Origin: Aromatoleum toluolicum
GTDB lineage: Bacteria; Pseudomonadota; Gammaproteobacteria; Burkholderiales; Rhodocyclaceae
Direction of reading: 5' to 3'
DNA: 43,754 nt
NCBI RefSeq assembly: GCF_012911005.2
Contig: NZ_WTVS01000050.1
Location: forward strand, 1 to 43,754
Part shown: positions 8,300-16,357 of the stretch, piece by piece
Numbering within the stretch: the first letter of the stretch is position 1
Layout of the letters: the number at the start of each line of letters is the position of its first letter
The notes under the pieces: model-generated
The model's input: only the letters and a program-made list of their open reading frames with translations
Told to the model about the DNA's origin: nothing
The model's database searches: none
Position numbers and translations under genes: made by a program

Positions 8300-8336
8300 T
8301 GCTGTAAGTATATACAGTATTCGGCTCCGGCTGCAA
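8300..8336 (-). promoter_or_regulatory. Promoter with LexA (SOS) box upstream of the 53-aa gene
   Basis: Bases 8300-8319 read TGCTGTAAGTATATACAGTA on the plus strand. This is CTG-N10-CAG with an AT-rich centre and flanks close to the LexA consensus TACTG(TA)5CAGTA. On the minus strand TATACT (8307-8312) inside the box can act as -10, with TTGCAG (8331-8336) as -35 at 18 bases. LexA bound here would block the promoter. The plus strand has no gene to serve downstream. Confidence 0.7.
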
Positions 8337-8384
8337 GCGATGGGTGCGGCGTTCGCGCCCCGGACGGCGGCGGCGCGTGCACAA

Positions 8385-8411
8385 AGAAAAAGGGGCGCCG
8401 AAGCGCCCCTT
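8385..8411 (-). terminator. Intrinsic terminator of the aceE-aceF-lpdA operon
   Basis: On the minus strand AAGGGGCGC, a TTCG tetraloop and GCGCCCCTT form a perfect 9-pair stem followed by a T-rich run. It begins 20 bases after the lpdA stop codon. Confidence 0.9.
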
Positions 8412-8431
8412 GAACCTACTCTGTGCGTTGC

Positions 8432-10216
8432 TTATTTCTTCCGCGGTGCCGGCACGTCGGTGCAGCTGCCGTGTGCGACCTCCGCCGCCATGCCGACGGT
8501 TTCGCCCAGCGTCGGGTGCGGGTGGATGGTCTTGCCGATATCCACTGCGTCCGCGCCCATCTCGATGGCGAGGCACACTTCGCCGATCATGTCGCCGGCC
8601 GAGGGGCCGACGATCGCGCCGCCGATCACGCGGTGCGTTTCGGCGTCGAAGATCAGCTTGGTGAAGCCGTAGTCGGCGCCGTTGGCGATCGCGCGCCCCG
8701 AAGCGGCCCACGGGAACCTGGCGGTCTCGACTTTGCGGCCTTCCTTCTTCGCCTGCTCTTCGGTGTAACCGACCCATGCCACTTCCGGATGGGTGTAGGC
8801 CACGCCCGGGATCACGGTGGCGTCGAACGCGGACTTCTCACCGGCTGCGACTTCCGCCGCGACGTGCGCTTCATGCACCGCTTTGTGGGCGAGCATCGGG
8901 TTGCCGACGATGTCGCCGATGGCGAAGATGTGCGGCACGTTGGTGCGCATCTGCGCATCGACCGGAATGAAGCCGCGGTCGGTGACGACGACGCCCGCCT
9001 TGTCGGCAGCGATCTTCTTGCCGTTGGGGCTGCGGCCGGCGGCCTGCAGGATCATGTCGTAGCGCTGCGGGCCTTGCGGAGCCTTCTCGCCTTCGAAGGT
9101 GACCCACAGGCCGTCGTCCTTCGCCTCGACGGCGACGGTCTTGGTCTTCAGCATGACGCTGTCGAAGCGGTGGGCGTTCTGCTTCTCCCACACCTTGACG
9201 GCGTCGCGGTCCGGGCCTTGCATCAGGGCGTCGAGCATCTCGACGACATCGACACGGGTGCCGAGCGTCGAATACACCGTCGCCATCTCGAGGCCGATGA
9301 TGCCGCCGCCGATGACGAGCATCTTCGCCGGCACCTGACGGAGTTCCAGCGCGCCGGTCGAATCGACGATGCGCGGGTCGCGCGGGATGAAGGGCAGGTG
9401 CACCGCGGCCGAACCGGCGGCGATGATGCACTGCTTGAACTTGATGACCTTCTTCTCGCCGGTCTTGTCCTGCGCGTCGCCGCTGGTGACTTCGACTTCG
9501 ACGTGGTTCGGGTCGAGGAAGCTGCCGTAGCCGCGCACGACGTCGACCTTGCGGCCCTTGGCCATGCCGGCGAGACCGCCGGTGAGCTTGCCGACGACCT
9601 TGTCCTTGTGGGCGCGCAGCGCGTCGATGTCGACGGTGGGCTTGGCGAAGGTGATGCCGGCGGCGGACATGTGCTCCGCCTCGTCCATCACCGCGGCGAC
9701 GTGCAGCAGCGCCTTCGACGGGATGCAGCCGACGTTCAGGCACACGCCGCCGAGCGTCGCGTAACGCTCGACGATGACGGTCTTGAGACCGAGGTCGGCG
9801 GAGCGGAATGCGGCGGAGTAGCCGCCCGGGCCGGCGCCGAGCACGAGCATGTCGCACTCGATGTCGGCACCGCCGGCGTGGCTCGACGCGGCCGGGGCCG
9901 CGACGGGCGCGGCAGCCGGTGCCGCGGGGGCGGCGGCCGGAGCCGGAGCGGCTGCGGGTGCAGCCGCGGCAGCAGCGCCCGCCGCTTCAACCTTCAGCAG
10001 CACCGCGCCTTCACCGACTTTGTCGCCGACCTTCACCAGGACTTCGGTGACGACGCCCGCGGCCGACGACGGCACGTCCATCGTCGCCTTGTCCGATTCG
10101 AGCGTGCAGATCGCGTCGTCCACCTTGATGGTGTCGCCGGCCTTCACGAACAATTCGATGATGGGGACGGACTCGAAATCGCCGATGTCCGGAACCTTGA
10201 CTTCAACTTGGCTCAT
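8432..10216 (-). CDS. lpdA: Dihydrolipoamide dehydrogenase (E3) with N-terminal lipoyl domain
   Basis: A 594-residue flavoprotein that reoxidises dihydrolipoamide of the pyruvate dehydrogenase complex and passes electrons to NAD+. Residues 1-78 are a biotinyl/lipoyl domain with the lipoylated lysine in ESDKATMDVPS (Lys43). An Ala/Pro linker (about 79-115) follows. The FAD-binding motif GAGPGG is at 127-132, the redox-active disulfide in GGVCLNVGCIPSK is Cys159/Cys164, and the C-terminal HPHPTLGE segment provides the His-Glu pair. Ordinary E3 proteins have about 470 residues; the extra lipoyl domain is known from some beta- and gammaproteobacterial complexes. The gene ends the operon, 12 bases after aceF and followed by a terminator. 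Confidence 0.95.
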   Translation of the reverse strand: MSQVEVKVPDIGDFESVPIIELFVKAGDTIKVDDAICTLESDKATMDVPSSAAGVVTEVLVKVGDKVGEGAVLLKVEAAGAAAAAAPAAAPAPAAAPAAPAAAPVAAPAASSHAGGADIECDMLVLGAGPGGYSAAFRSADLGLKTVIVERYATLGGVCLNVGCIPSKALLHVAAVMDEAEHMSAAGITFAKPTVDIDALRAHKDKVVGKLTGGLAGMAKGRKVDVVRGYGSFLDPNHVEVEVTSGDAQDKTGEKKVIKFKQCIIAAGSAAVHLPFIPRDPRIVDSTGALELRQVPAKMLVIGGGIIGLEMATVYSTLGTRVDVVEMLDALMQGPDRDAVKVWEKQNAHRFDSVMLKTKTVAVEAKDDGLWVTFEGEKAPQGPQRYDMILQAAGRSPNGKKIAADKAGVVVTDRGFIPVDAQMRTNVPHIFAIGDIVGNPMLAHKAVHEAHVAAEVAAGEKSAFDATVIPGVAYTHPEVAWVGYTEEQAKKEGRKVETARFPWAASGRAIANGADYGFTKLIFDAETHRVIGGAIVGPSAGDMIGEVCLAIEMGADAVDIGKTIHPHPTLGETVGMAAEVAHGSCTDVPAPRKK

Positions 10217-10228
10217 GGTGCGGCCTCC

Positions 10229-11905
10229 TTACAGCATGACCCGACGGAAGTCGGCCAGCAGTTGAGCGAGATACACGTTGAAGCGGGTCGCCAGCGCGCC
10301 GTCGATGACGCGGTGGTCGGCGGTCAGCGACATCGGCAGGGTCAGGCGCGGCACGAAAGCTTTGCCGTCCCACACCGGCTTCATCACCGACTTGTTGACG
10401 CCGAGGATCGCGACTTCCGGTGCATTGACGATCGGCGCGAAGTAGGTGCCGCCGATGCCGCCCAGCGAGGAAATCGTGAAGCAGGCACCGGACATGTCGG
10501 CCGGGCCGAGCTTGCCGTCGCGGGCCTTCTTCGCCAGTTCGCCGGTTTCGGCGGCGATCTCGAACACGCTCTTCTTGTCGGCGTTCTTCACGACCGGCAC
10601 GACGAGCCCGTTCGGGGTGTCCGCGGCGAAGGCGATGTTGAAGTATTTCTTGTAGACCAGGTTGTCGCCGTCGAGCGAGGTGTTGAACTCGGGGAATTCC
10701 TGCAGCGCGCGCACCGAGGCCTTGATGATGAAGGCGAGCATCGTCAGCTTCTTGCCCGACTTCTCGTTTTCCTTGTTCATCAGGACGCGGAAGGCTTCGA
10801 GGTCGGTGATGTCGGCGTCTTCGTGATAGGTCACCGCCGGGATCATCGCCCAGTTGCGGGCGAGGTTCTGGCCGGAGATCTTCTTGATGCGCGACAGCGG
10901 CTTCGATTCGACTTCGCCGAACTTGGCGAAATCGACCTTCGGCCAGGGCAGCAGATCCAGCCCGCCACCCAGGCTGCCGACCGCGGCGGCCACGGCCTTG
11001 CCCGGCACGACGCCGGTCTGCATCGCACCCTTGACGAAGGCGGTGACGTCTTCCTTCAGGATGCGACCCTTCGGACCGGTGGCCTTGACCTGGGCGAGAT
11101 CGACACCGAGTTCGCGGGAGTAGGCGCGCACCGAGGGGCTGGCGTGCACTCTGCCGCCGAGGGTGACGGCGGACGGCGCGGCCGGTACGGCGACGGCGGG
11201 GGCCGACAGCGCCGACTGGCCGAACGCGGCGGTCGACGCGGCCGGGACTGCGCCCGACGGGGTCGAGGCAGAGGCGGGCGCGGCGGCCGGCGCCGGGGCG
11301 GCGGCAGGCGCGGCGCCAGCGCCTTCGACGACGATCAGGACGGCGCCCATCGACACCTTGTCGCCGAGCTTGACCTTCACTTCCTTGACGACGCCGGCGG
11401 CCGACGACGGCACGTCCATCGTCGCCTTGTCGGATTCGAGCGTCGCGATCGCGTCATCGACCTTGATGGTGTCGCCGACTTTCACGAACAGCTCGATCAC
11501 CGGCACGTCCGAGAAATCGCCGATGTCGGGGACCGTGACTTCGATCGGGCCGCTTGCAGCGACGGCTGCCGGAGCAGCAACCGGTGCCGCTGCGGCCGGG
11601 GCGGGCGCTGCAGCAGCCGGGGCGGGCGCGGGCGCCGCAGCCGGTGCGGCAACGGCGGCTGCGCCTGCCGCCTCGACGCGGATCAGCACGCTGCCCTCGG
11701 ATACCTTGTCGCCGAGCTTGACCAGCACTTCCTTGACGACGCCGGCGGCCGAGGACGGCACGTCCATCGTTGCCTTGTCGGACTCCAGCGTCGCGATCGC
11801 GTCTTCGACCTTGATCGTGTCGCCGACCTTGACGAACAACTCGATGACCGGCACTTCGTCGAAATCGCCGATGTCCGGGACTTTCACTTCAATGATTTGG
11901 CTCAT
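10229..11905 (-). CDS. aceF: Dihydrolipoamide acetyltransferase (E2) of pyruvate dehydrogenase
   Basis: A 558-residue E2 core protein that transfers the acetyl group from lipoamide to CoA. It has two lipoyl domains (about 1-78 and 118-195), each with the ESDKATMDVPS lysine site, joined by Ala/Pro-rich linkers. A peripheral subunit-binding domain follows near 255-290 (VRAYSRELGVDLAQVKATGP), then the catalytic acetyltransferase domain with the active-site sequence DHRVIDG at about 530-536. With the lipoyl domain on E3, the complex carries three lipoyl domains per E2-E3 pair. The linker codons are highly repetitive. The gene lies between aceE and lpdA with short gaps. Confidence 0.96.
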   Translation of the reverse strand: MSQIIEVKVPDIGDFDEVPVIELFVKVGDTIKVEDAIATLESDKATMDVPSSAAGVVKEVLVKLGDKVSEGSVLIRVEAAGAAAVAAPAAAPAPAPAAAAPAPAAAAPVAAPAAVAASGPIEVTVPDIGDFSDVPVIELFVKVGDTIKVDDAIATLESDKATMDVPSSAAGVVKEVKVKLGDKVSMGAVLIVVEGAGAAPAAAPAPAAAPASASTPSGAVPAASTAAFGQSALSAPAVAVPAAPSAVTLGGRVHASPSVRAYSRELGVDLAQVKATGPKGRILKEDVTAFVKGAMQTGVVPGKAVAAAVGSLGGGLDLLPWPKVDFAKFGEVESKPLSRIKKISGQNLARNWAMIPAVTYHEDADITDLEAFRVLMNKENEKSGKKLTMLAFIIKASVRALQEFPEFNTSLDGDNLVYKKYFNIAFAADTPNGLVVPVVKNADKKSVFEIAAETGELAKKARDGKLGPADMSGACFTISSLGGIGGTYFAPIVNAPEVAILGVNKSVMKPVWDGKAFVPRLTLPMSLTADHRVIDGALATRFNVYLAQLLADFRRVML

Positions 11906-11927
11906 GTTCTTTGTCTCCCTCGCGCGC

Positions 11928-14597
11928 TCAGACGCTCATCGGGTTCGGCTTGCTGGGATCGAGGTTGTACTTCAGTAGTGCGGCGGCAACCTTGTCGCGC
12001 GGGATCAGGCCGTCATCGGCGAGCGCCTTCAGCGCAGCGACCGTGACCCAGTGACGATCCACCTCGAAGAAGTGGCGCAGCTTTTCGCGCGTGTCCGAAC
12101 GGCCGAAACCGTCGGTTCCCAGCGTCGAGTAGGTGCGCTTGACGAAGGGACGGATCTGCTCGGAGAACATGCGGATGTAGTCGGTCGCGGCGATCACCGG
12201 GCCGGTGGTGTCCTTGAGGCACTTCTCGACGTGCGACAGGCGCGGCGCTTCCATCGGGTGCAGCATATTCCAGCGTTCCGCGTCCTGGCCGTCGCGGGCC
12301 AGTTCGTTGAAGCTCGGGCAGCCCCAGATGTCGGACTCGACGCCCCAATCGTTCTTCAGCAGGTCGGCCGCGGCGATGACTTCGCGGAAGATCGTGCCGG
12401 AACCGAGCAGCTGCACGCGCAGCTTACCTTCGCCGCCCTTCTTGAACGCGTACATGCCCTTGATGATGTCGGCCTCGGCGCCGGCAGGCATCTCGGGATG
12501 CTCGTAGTTCTCGTTCATCACCGTGATGTAGTAGTACACGTCCTGCTGTTCGGCGAACATGCGGCGCATGCCGTCCTGCACGACGACGGCGACTTCGTAC
12601 TGGAAGGTCGGGTCGTAGCTGATGCAGTTCGGGATCATGTTGGCGAGCAGCAGGCTGTGGCCGTCCTCGTGCTGCAGGCCTTCGCCGTTCAGCGTCGTGC
12701 GGCCGGCGGTGCCGCCGATGAGGAAGCCGCGCGTGCGCTGGTCCGCTGCCGCCCAGCACAGGTCCATCGTGCGCTGCAGGCCGAACATCGAATAGAAGAT
12801 GTAGAAGGGGATCATCTGCACGCCGTGCACCGAGTAGGCGGTGCCGGCGGCGATCCAGTCGGCCATCGCGCCGGCTTCGTTGATGCCTTCCTGCAGCACC
12901 TGGCCGGTCTTCGATTCCTTGTAGAACATCAGCTGGTCATGGTCTTCCGGCACGTAGTTCTGGCCTTGCTGGTTCCAGATGCCGTACTGGCGGAACATGC
13001 CTTCCATGCCGAAGGTGCGCGACTCGTCGGGCACGATCGGGACGATGTTCTTGCCGATCTGCTTGTCCTTGAGCAGCGTGTTCATGATGCGCACGATCGC
13101 CATCGTCGTCGACAGCTCGCGGCCTTCGCCGGAGGCCTTCAGCAGCGCGGCGAAGTTGTCGAGCGCCGGCACCGCCAGCGGGTCGGCCGTGCGGCGGCGC
13201 TGCGGCAGGAAGCCGCCCAGCGACACGCGGCGCTCCATCATGTACTTGTATTCGGGCGAATCCTCGGCGAACTTCAGGTAGGGCAGCTCGGCGAGCTTGT
13301 CGTCGGGAACCGGCAGGCCGAAGCGGTCGCGGAAGCGGCGGATCGCCTCTTCGTCGAGCTTCTTCTGCTGGTGCGAGATGTTCATCGCCTCGCCGGCCTG
13401 GCCCATGCCGAAGCCCTTGACGGTCTTGGCGAGGATCAGCGTCGGAGCGCCCTTGTGCTCGACCGCCGCTTTGTAGGCGGAGAAGATTTTGAACAGGTCA
13501 TGGCCGCCGCGGTTCAGGGCCCACACCTCATCGTCGGTCCAGTCGGCGACCATCGCCTTCAGTTCCGGCGTATTGAAGAAGTGCTCGCGCACGTAGGCGC
13601 CATCCTTCGCCTTGAAGGTCTGGTACTCGCCGTCGACGCATTCCATCATGCGCTTCTTCAGCAGACCCTTGGTGTCGCGCGCCAGCAGCGAATCCCAGTG
13701 CGTGCCCCACACGAGCTTGATGACGTTCCAGCCGGCGCCGCGGAATTCGGCTTCCAGTTCCTGGATGATCTTGCCGTTGCCGCGCACCGGGCCGTCCAGA
13801 CGCTGCAGGTTGCAGTTGATGACGAAGACCAGGTTGTCGAGCTTCTCGCGCCCGGCCATGCCGATCGCGCCCAGCGACTCGACTTCGTCGGTCTCGCCGT
13901 CGCCGAGGAAGGCCCAGACCTTGCGGTCCTGCGCCTTGGCCATGTCGCGGCTGTCCATGTACTTCATGAAGCGCGCGGCGTAGATCGCGCACAGGGGGCC
14001 GAGGCCCATCGACACGGTCGGGAACTGCCAGAAGTCCGGCATCAGCCAGGGGTGCGGGTAGGACGAGATGCCCTTGCCGTCGACTTCCTGACGGAAGCTG
14101 TCCATCTGCTCTTCGTTCAGGCGACCGAGCATGAAGGCGCGCGCATAGACGCCGGGGACCGAGTGGCCCTGGAAGAAGATCAGGTCGCCGCCGTGCTCGG
14201 CGGTGGGGGCGCGCCAGAAGTGCGAGAAGCCCACGTCGTAGAGGGCGGCAGCGGAGGCGAAGGAGGCGATGTGGCCGCCGACGTTGGTGTGCTTGTTCGC
14301 GCGCACGACCATCGCCATGGCGTTCCAGCGGATGTACGAGTGGAGCTTGATCTCCATGTCCGGGTTGCCCGGGTACTTCGGCTGCTGGCTGGCGGGGATG
14401 GTGTTGATGTACTGCGTCGTCGCCGAGTAGGGGATGTCGATGCCTTCCTCGCGACCGGCTTCGATCAGCTTCTCGATCAGGAAATGCGCGCGGTCCTGGC
14501 CTTCGTTGGCGACGACGGCCTGGAGGGCGTCCAGCCATTCCTTGGTTTCTACGGTGTCCGGGTCCGTCTGCAGCGTTACGTTGGGTGTCGCGGCCAT
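11928..14597 (-). CDS. aceE: Pyruvate dehydrogenase E1 component, homodimeric
   Basis: An 889-residue thiamine-diphosphate enzyme that decarboxylates pyruvate and acetylates the lipoyl groups of E2. The length and sequence match the single-chain AceE type, not the alpha/beta type. The ThDP-binding motif runs from GDGETDE (232-238) to NCN (261-263), and the segment HTNVGGHIASFASAA around 103-117 is typical of AceE. It is the first gene of the aceE-aceF-lpdA operon. A good sigma-70 promoter lies about 110 bases upstream. No pdhR-type regulator gene is adjacent. Confidence 0.97.
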   Translation of the reverse strand: MAATPNVTLQTDPDTVETKEWLDALQAVVANEGQDRAHFLIEKLIEAGREEGIDIPYSATTQYINTIPASQQPKYPGNPDMEIKLHSYIRWNAMAMVVRANKHTNVGGHIASFASAAALYDVGFSHFWRAPTAEHGGDLIFFQGHSVPGVYARAFMLGRLNEEQMDSFRQEVDGKGISSYPHPWLMPDFWQFPTVSMGLGPLCAIYAARFMKYMDSRDMAKAQDRKVWAFLGDGETDEVESLGAIGMAGREKLDNLVFVINCNLQRLDGPVRGNGKIIQELEAEFRGAGWNVIKLVWGTHWDSLLARDTKGLLKKRMMECVDGEYQTFKAKDGAYVREHFFNTPELKAMVADWTDDEVWALNRGGHDLFKIFSAYKAAVEHKGAPTLILAKTVKGFGMGQAGEAMNISHQQKKLDEEAIRRFRDRFGLPVPDDKLAELPYLKFAEDSPEYKYMMERRVSLGGFLPQRRRTADPLAVPALDNFAALLKASGEGRELSTTMAIVRIMNTLLKDKQIGKNIVPIVPDESRTFGMEGMFRQYGIWNQQGQNYVPEDHDQLMFYKESKTGQVLQEGINEAGAMADWIAAGTAYSVHGVQMIPFYIFYSMFGLQRTMDLCWAAADQRTRGFLIGGTAGRTTLNGEGLQHEDGHSLLLANMIPNCISYDPTFQYEVAVVVQDGMRRMFAEQQDVYYYITVMNENYEHPEMPAGAEADIIKGMYAFKKGGEGKLRVQLLGSGTIFREVIAAADLLKNDWGVESDIWGCPSFNELARDGQDAERWNMLHPMEAPRLSHVEKCLKDTTGPVIAATDYIRMFSEQIRPFVKRTYSTLGTDGFGRSDTREKLRHFFEVDRHWVTVAALKALADDGLIPRDKVAAALLKYNLDPSKPNPMSV

Positions 14598-14706
14598 GCT
14601 CTGTCTCCTTGTGTTGAGCTTCGCGGTTTGGCGAATCCGCCCTGGCTAGGTGATTCGGGTCGAATCCGTAAGGCGCCGGTCGAGGTCGTCGAACAGCATT
14701 TTTCGC

Positions 14707-14735
14707 ATTCTAAAACGAGATTTCAGGATGTGCAA
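14707..14735 (-). promoter_or_regulatory. Sigma-70 promoter of the pyruvate dehydrogenase operon
   Basis: TTGCAC and TAGAAT are separated by exactly 17 bases on the minus strand, about 110 bases before aceE. This is near-consensus and fits a constitutively needed central enzyme. The rest of 14598-14883 holds no gene; the only other signal is the terminator at 14884-14932. Confidence 0.75.
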
Positions 14736-14883
14736 TAACCTCGGGTGCTCATTTCGGGCATGGAAACGGGCACGCGGAAAGCGCGCGAAAAGCCGTGCCG
14801 CGAACGGCATCGGGTGCGTTCGCGGTGGGCTTGAGCGGGAAGGGTGCGGCGGGGAAAAGACGGTTCGCCCGGGGGGCGGCGGG

Positions 14884-14932
14884 AAAAAAATCGGCCGGGA
14901 GAAAGGGAGGGAGAGGAAGATCTCCCGGCCGA
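14884..14932 (-). terminator. Intrinsic terminator after the binding-protein gene
   Basis: On the minus strand TCGGCCGGGAGA and its perfect complement form a 12-pair stem around an 18-base loop, followed by seven T. It starts 24 bases after the stop of the substrate-binding protein gene. Confidence 0.88.
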
Positions 14933-14956
14933 CTCGGAAAGCGGAATGCGGAGGGG

Positions 14957-16135
14957 CTAGCGGCCCGATGCTCTGCGACGGTCTTCATCGTAGGCAAACA
15001 CCACACGACCGTCGCGTACCTCGCCCATGAAAATATCGTGGACGCTGGTGATCGTCTCGTGGCGGTCCTTCGAAAAGGGGGTGCGATACGTCATGACCAC
15101 GCCCTCGATCTTCTCGTTCAGGTTTTCCAGCGCCTCGCGGACGCGGTCGCCATCGGTGGTGCCGGCCTGGCGGATCGCTGCGGCGAGCAGAAGGAGCGAA
15201 TCATACCCCTGCGCGGCGGCGGGGGGGACGGGAATGCGCCCACCGCCGGTCGATGCGCGCCACGCCTCGATGAAGGCCTTGCGTCGCGGGCTCGTCGGCT
15301 CCGGGATGAATGTCTGCGGCATGCGCGCGCCTTCGGCGTTGGGTCCGGCGTTGTCGATGAAGTTCGACATCGCCAGCGTCCAGCTGCCGATCAGCGGCAC
15401 GCGCCAGTTGATGCGTGCCATGCCGTTGGCGATCTGCGCGAGTTCCGGCCCGATGCCGTAGGTCAGGATTGCCTCGGCGCCGGCCTCGCGCGCGCGGCGC
15501 AGTTGCATCGTCATGTCGGTCTGCTGGAGATTGAAGCGCTCGACGGTGACCGGTTTCAGGTTGCGCTCGGCGAGCGTGCGTTCGAGGTCCTCGCGTCCGA
15601 GCTGGCCGTAGTTGGTCGCGTCATGGAAGATCGCGACGCGCTTCAGGCCGCGCCTGTCGACCGCCTCGGTGACGATCATCGCCGCCTGTATCGTGTCGTT
15701 GGCGGAGACGCGGAAGATGAAGTTGTCGGGATGCTGCGGCGGCAGGAACTGCTGCGTGACGACCGAACCCGTCGCCACCGAGGTGATCACCGGGATGCGC
15801 GCCTCCTGGTAGAAGCGCTGGGTCGCGAGCGCTACGCCGGTGTTCGCGATGCCCAGCCCGGCGACGATGTGCTGCTTGTTGATGAGCTCCTGCACGACCT
15901 GCGCGCCGCGTTCGTTGCGCGCCTCGTCGTCGCGTTCGATCAGTTCGATCGGCCGGCCGAGCACGCCGCCCTTGGCATTGAGTTCGGCGGCTGCGATGCG
16001 GATGCCTTCGCGCATGGAGATGCCCATCGGGCTGGATCCGCCGGTGAACGGCCCGGACACCCCGATACGGATGGGATCGGCCGCCAGTGCGGGGAGGGCG
16101 AGGAGATACAGCAGTGCAAGGATCAGGCGAAGCAC
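14957..16135 (-). CDS. ABC-type branched-chain amino-acid-like substrate-binding protein (orphan)
   Basis: A 392-residue periplasmic protein of the LivJ/LivK (Peripla_BP_6) type. It starts with a signal peptide (MLRLILALLYLLALPALA, cleavage before ADPIRIG). The mature protein shows the family pattern: IRIGVSGPFTGGSSPMG, a GGVLGRPIELIERDDE segment, and the second-lobe strand RVAIFHDATNYGQLG. The ligand cannot be predicted; related proteins bind amino acids, aromatic acids, amides or short-chain acids. No permease or ATPase genes are nearby. It is divergent from a membrane sensor kinase, so it may deliver a ligand to a sensor rather than to a transporter. Confidence 0.85.
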   Translation of the reverse strand: MLRLILALLYLLALPALAADPIRIGVSGPFTGGSSPMGISMREGIRIAAAELNAKGGVLGRPIELIERDDEARNERGAQVVQELINKQHIVAGLGIANTGVALATQRFYQEARIPVITSVATGSVVTQQFLPPQHPDNFIFRVSANDTIQAAMIVTEAVDRRGLKRVAIFHDATNYGQLGREDLERTLAERNLKPVTVERFNLQQTDMTMQLRRAREAGAEAILTYGIGPELAQIANGMARINWRVPLIGSWTLAMSNFIDNAGPNAEGARMPQTFIPEPTSPRRKAFIEAWRASTGGGRIPVPPAAAQGYDSLLLLAAAIRQAGTTDGDRVREALENLNEKIEGVVMTYRTPFSKDRHETITSVHDIFMGEVRDGRVVFAYDEDRRRASGR

Positions 16136-16357
16136 GCGGAGATCTCACGTCAGGTCGGCAAGGCCCACAATGTACGTTCGGTGTCGATCCGGCAGAATTG
16201 GCGAAAACCCGAAGCATCCCGCCGCGTGCAGGTTTAGGGGAAAACCCGACTGACGCAGGCGGGCCGCGACCATGACAATTGCGGCGGACCGGGCCGCGTG
16301 CGCAGGTGCGCGTGTTGGCCGTGTGTCGTCCGATCCTGCCGCCTGCTCCGCATTCCG

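Noticed and set aside
8423-12046. A 1207-codon open frame on the plus strand across lpdA and aceF
   Set aside because: It is antisense to two clearly identified genes, is Arg/His/Asp-rich as expected from GC-rich complementary codons, and has no domain or ribosome site.
12051-14738. An 895-codon plus-strand frame over aceE
   Set aside because: A shadow of the aceE coding strand; composition and lack of motifs show it is not a gene.
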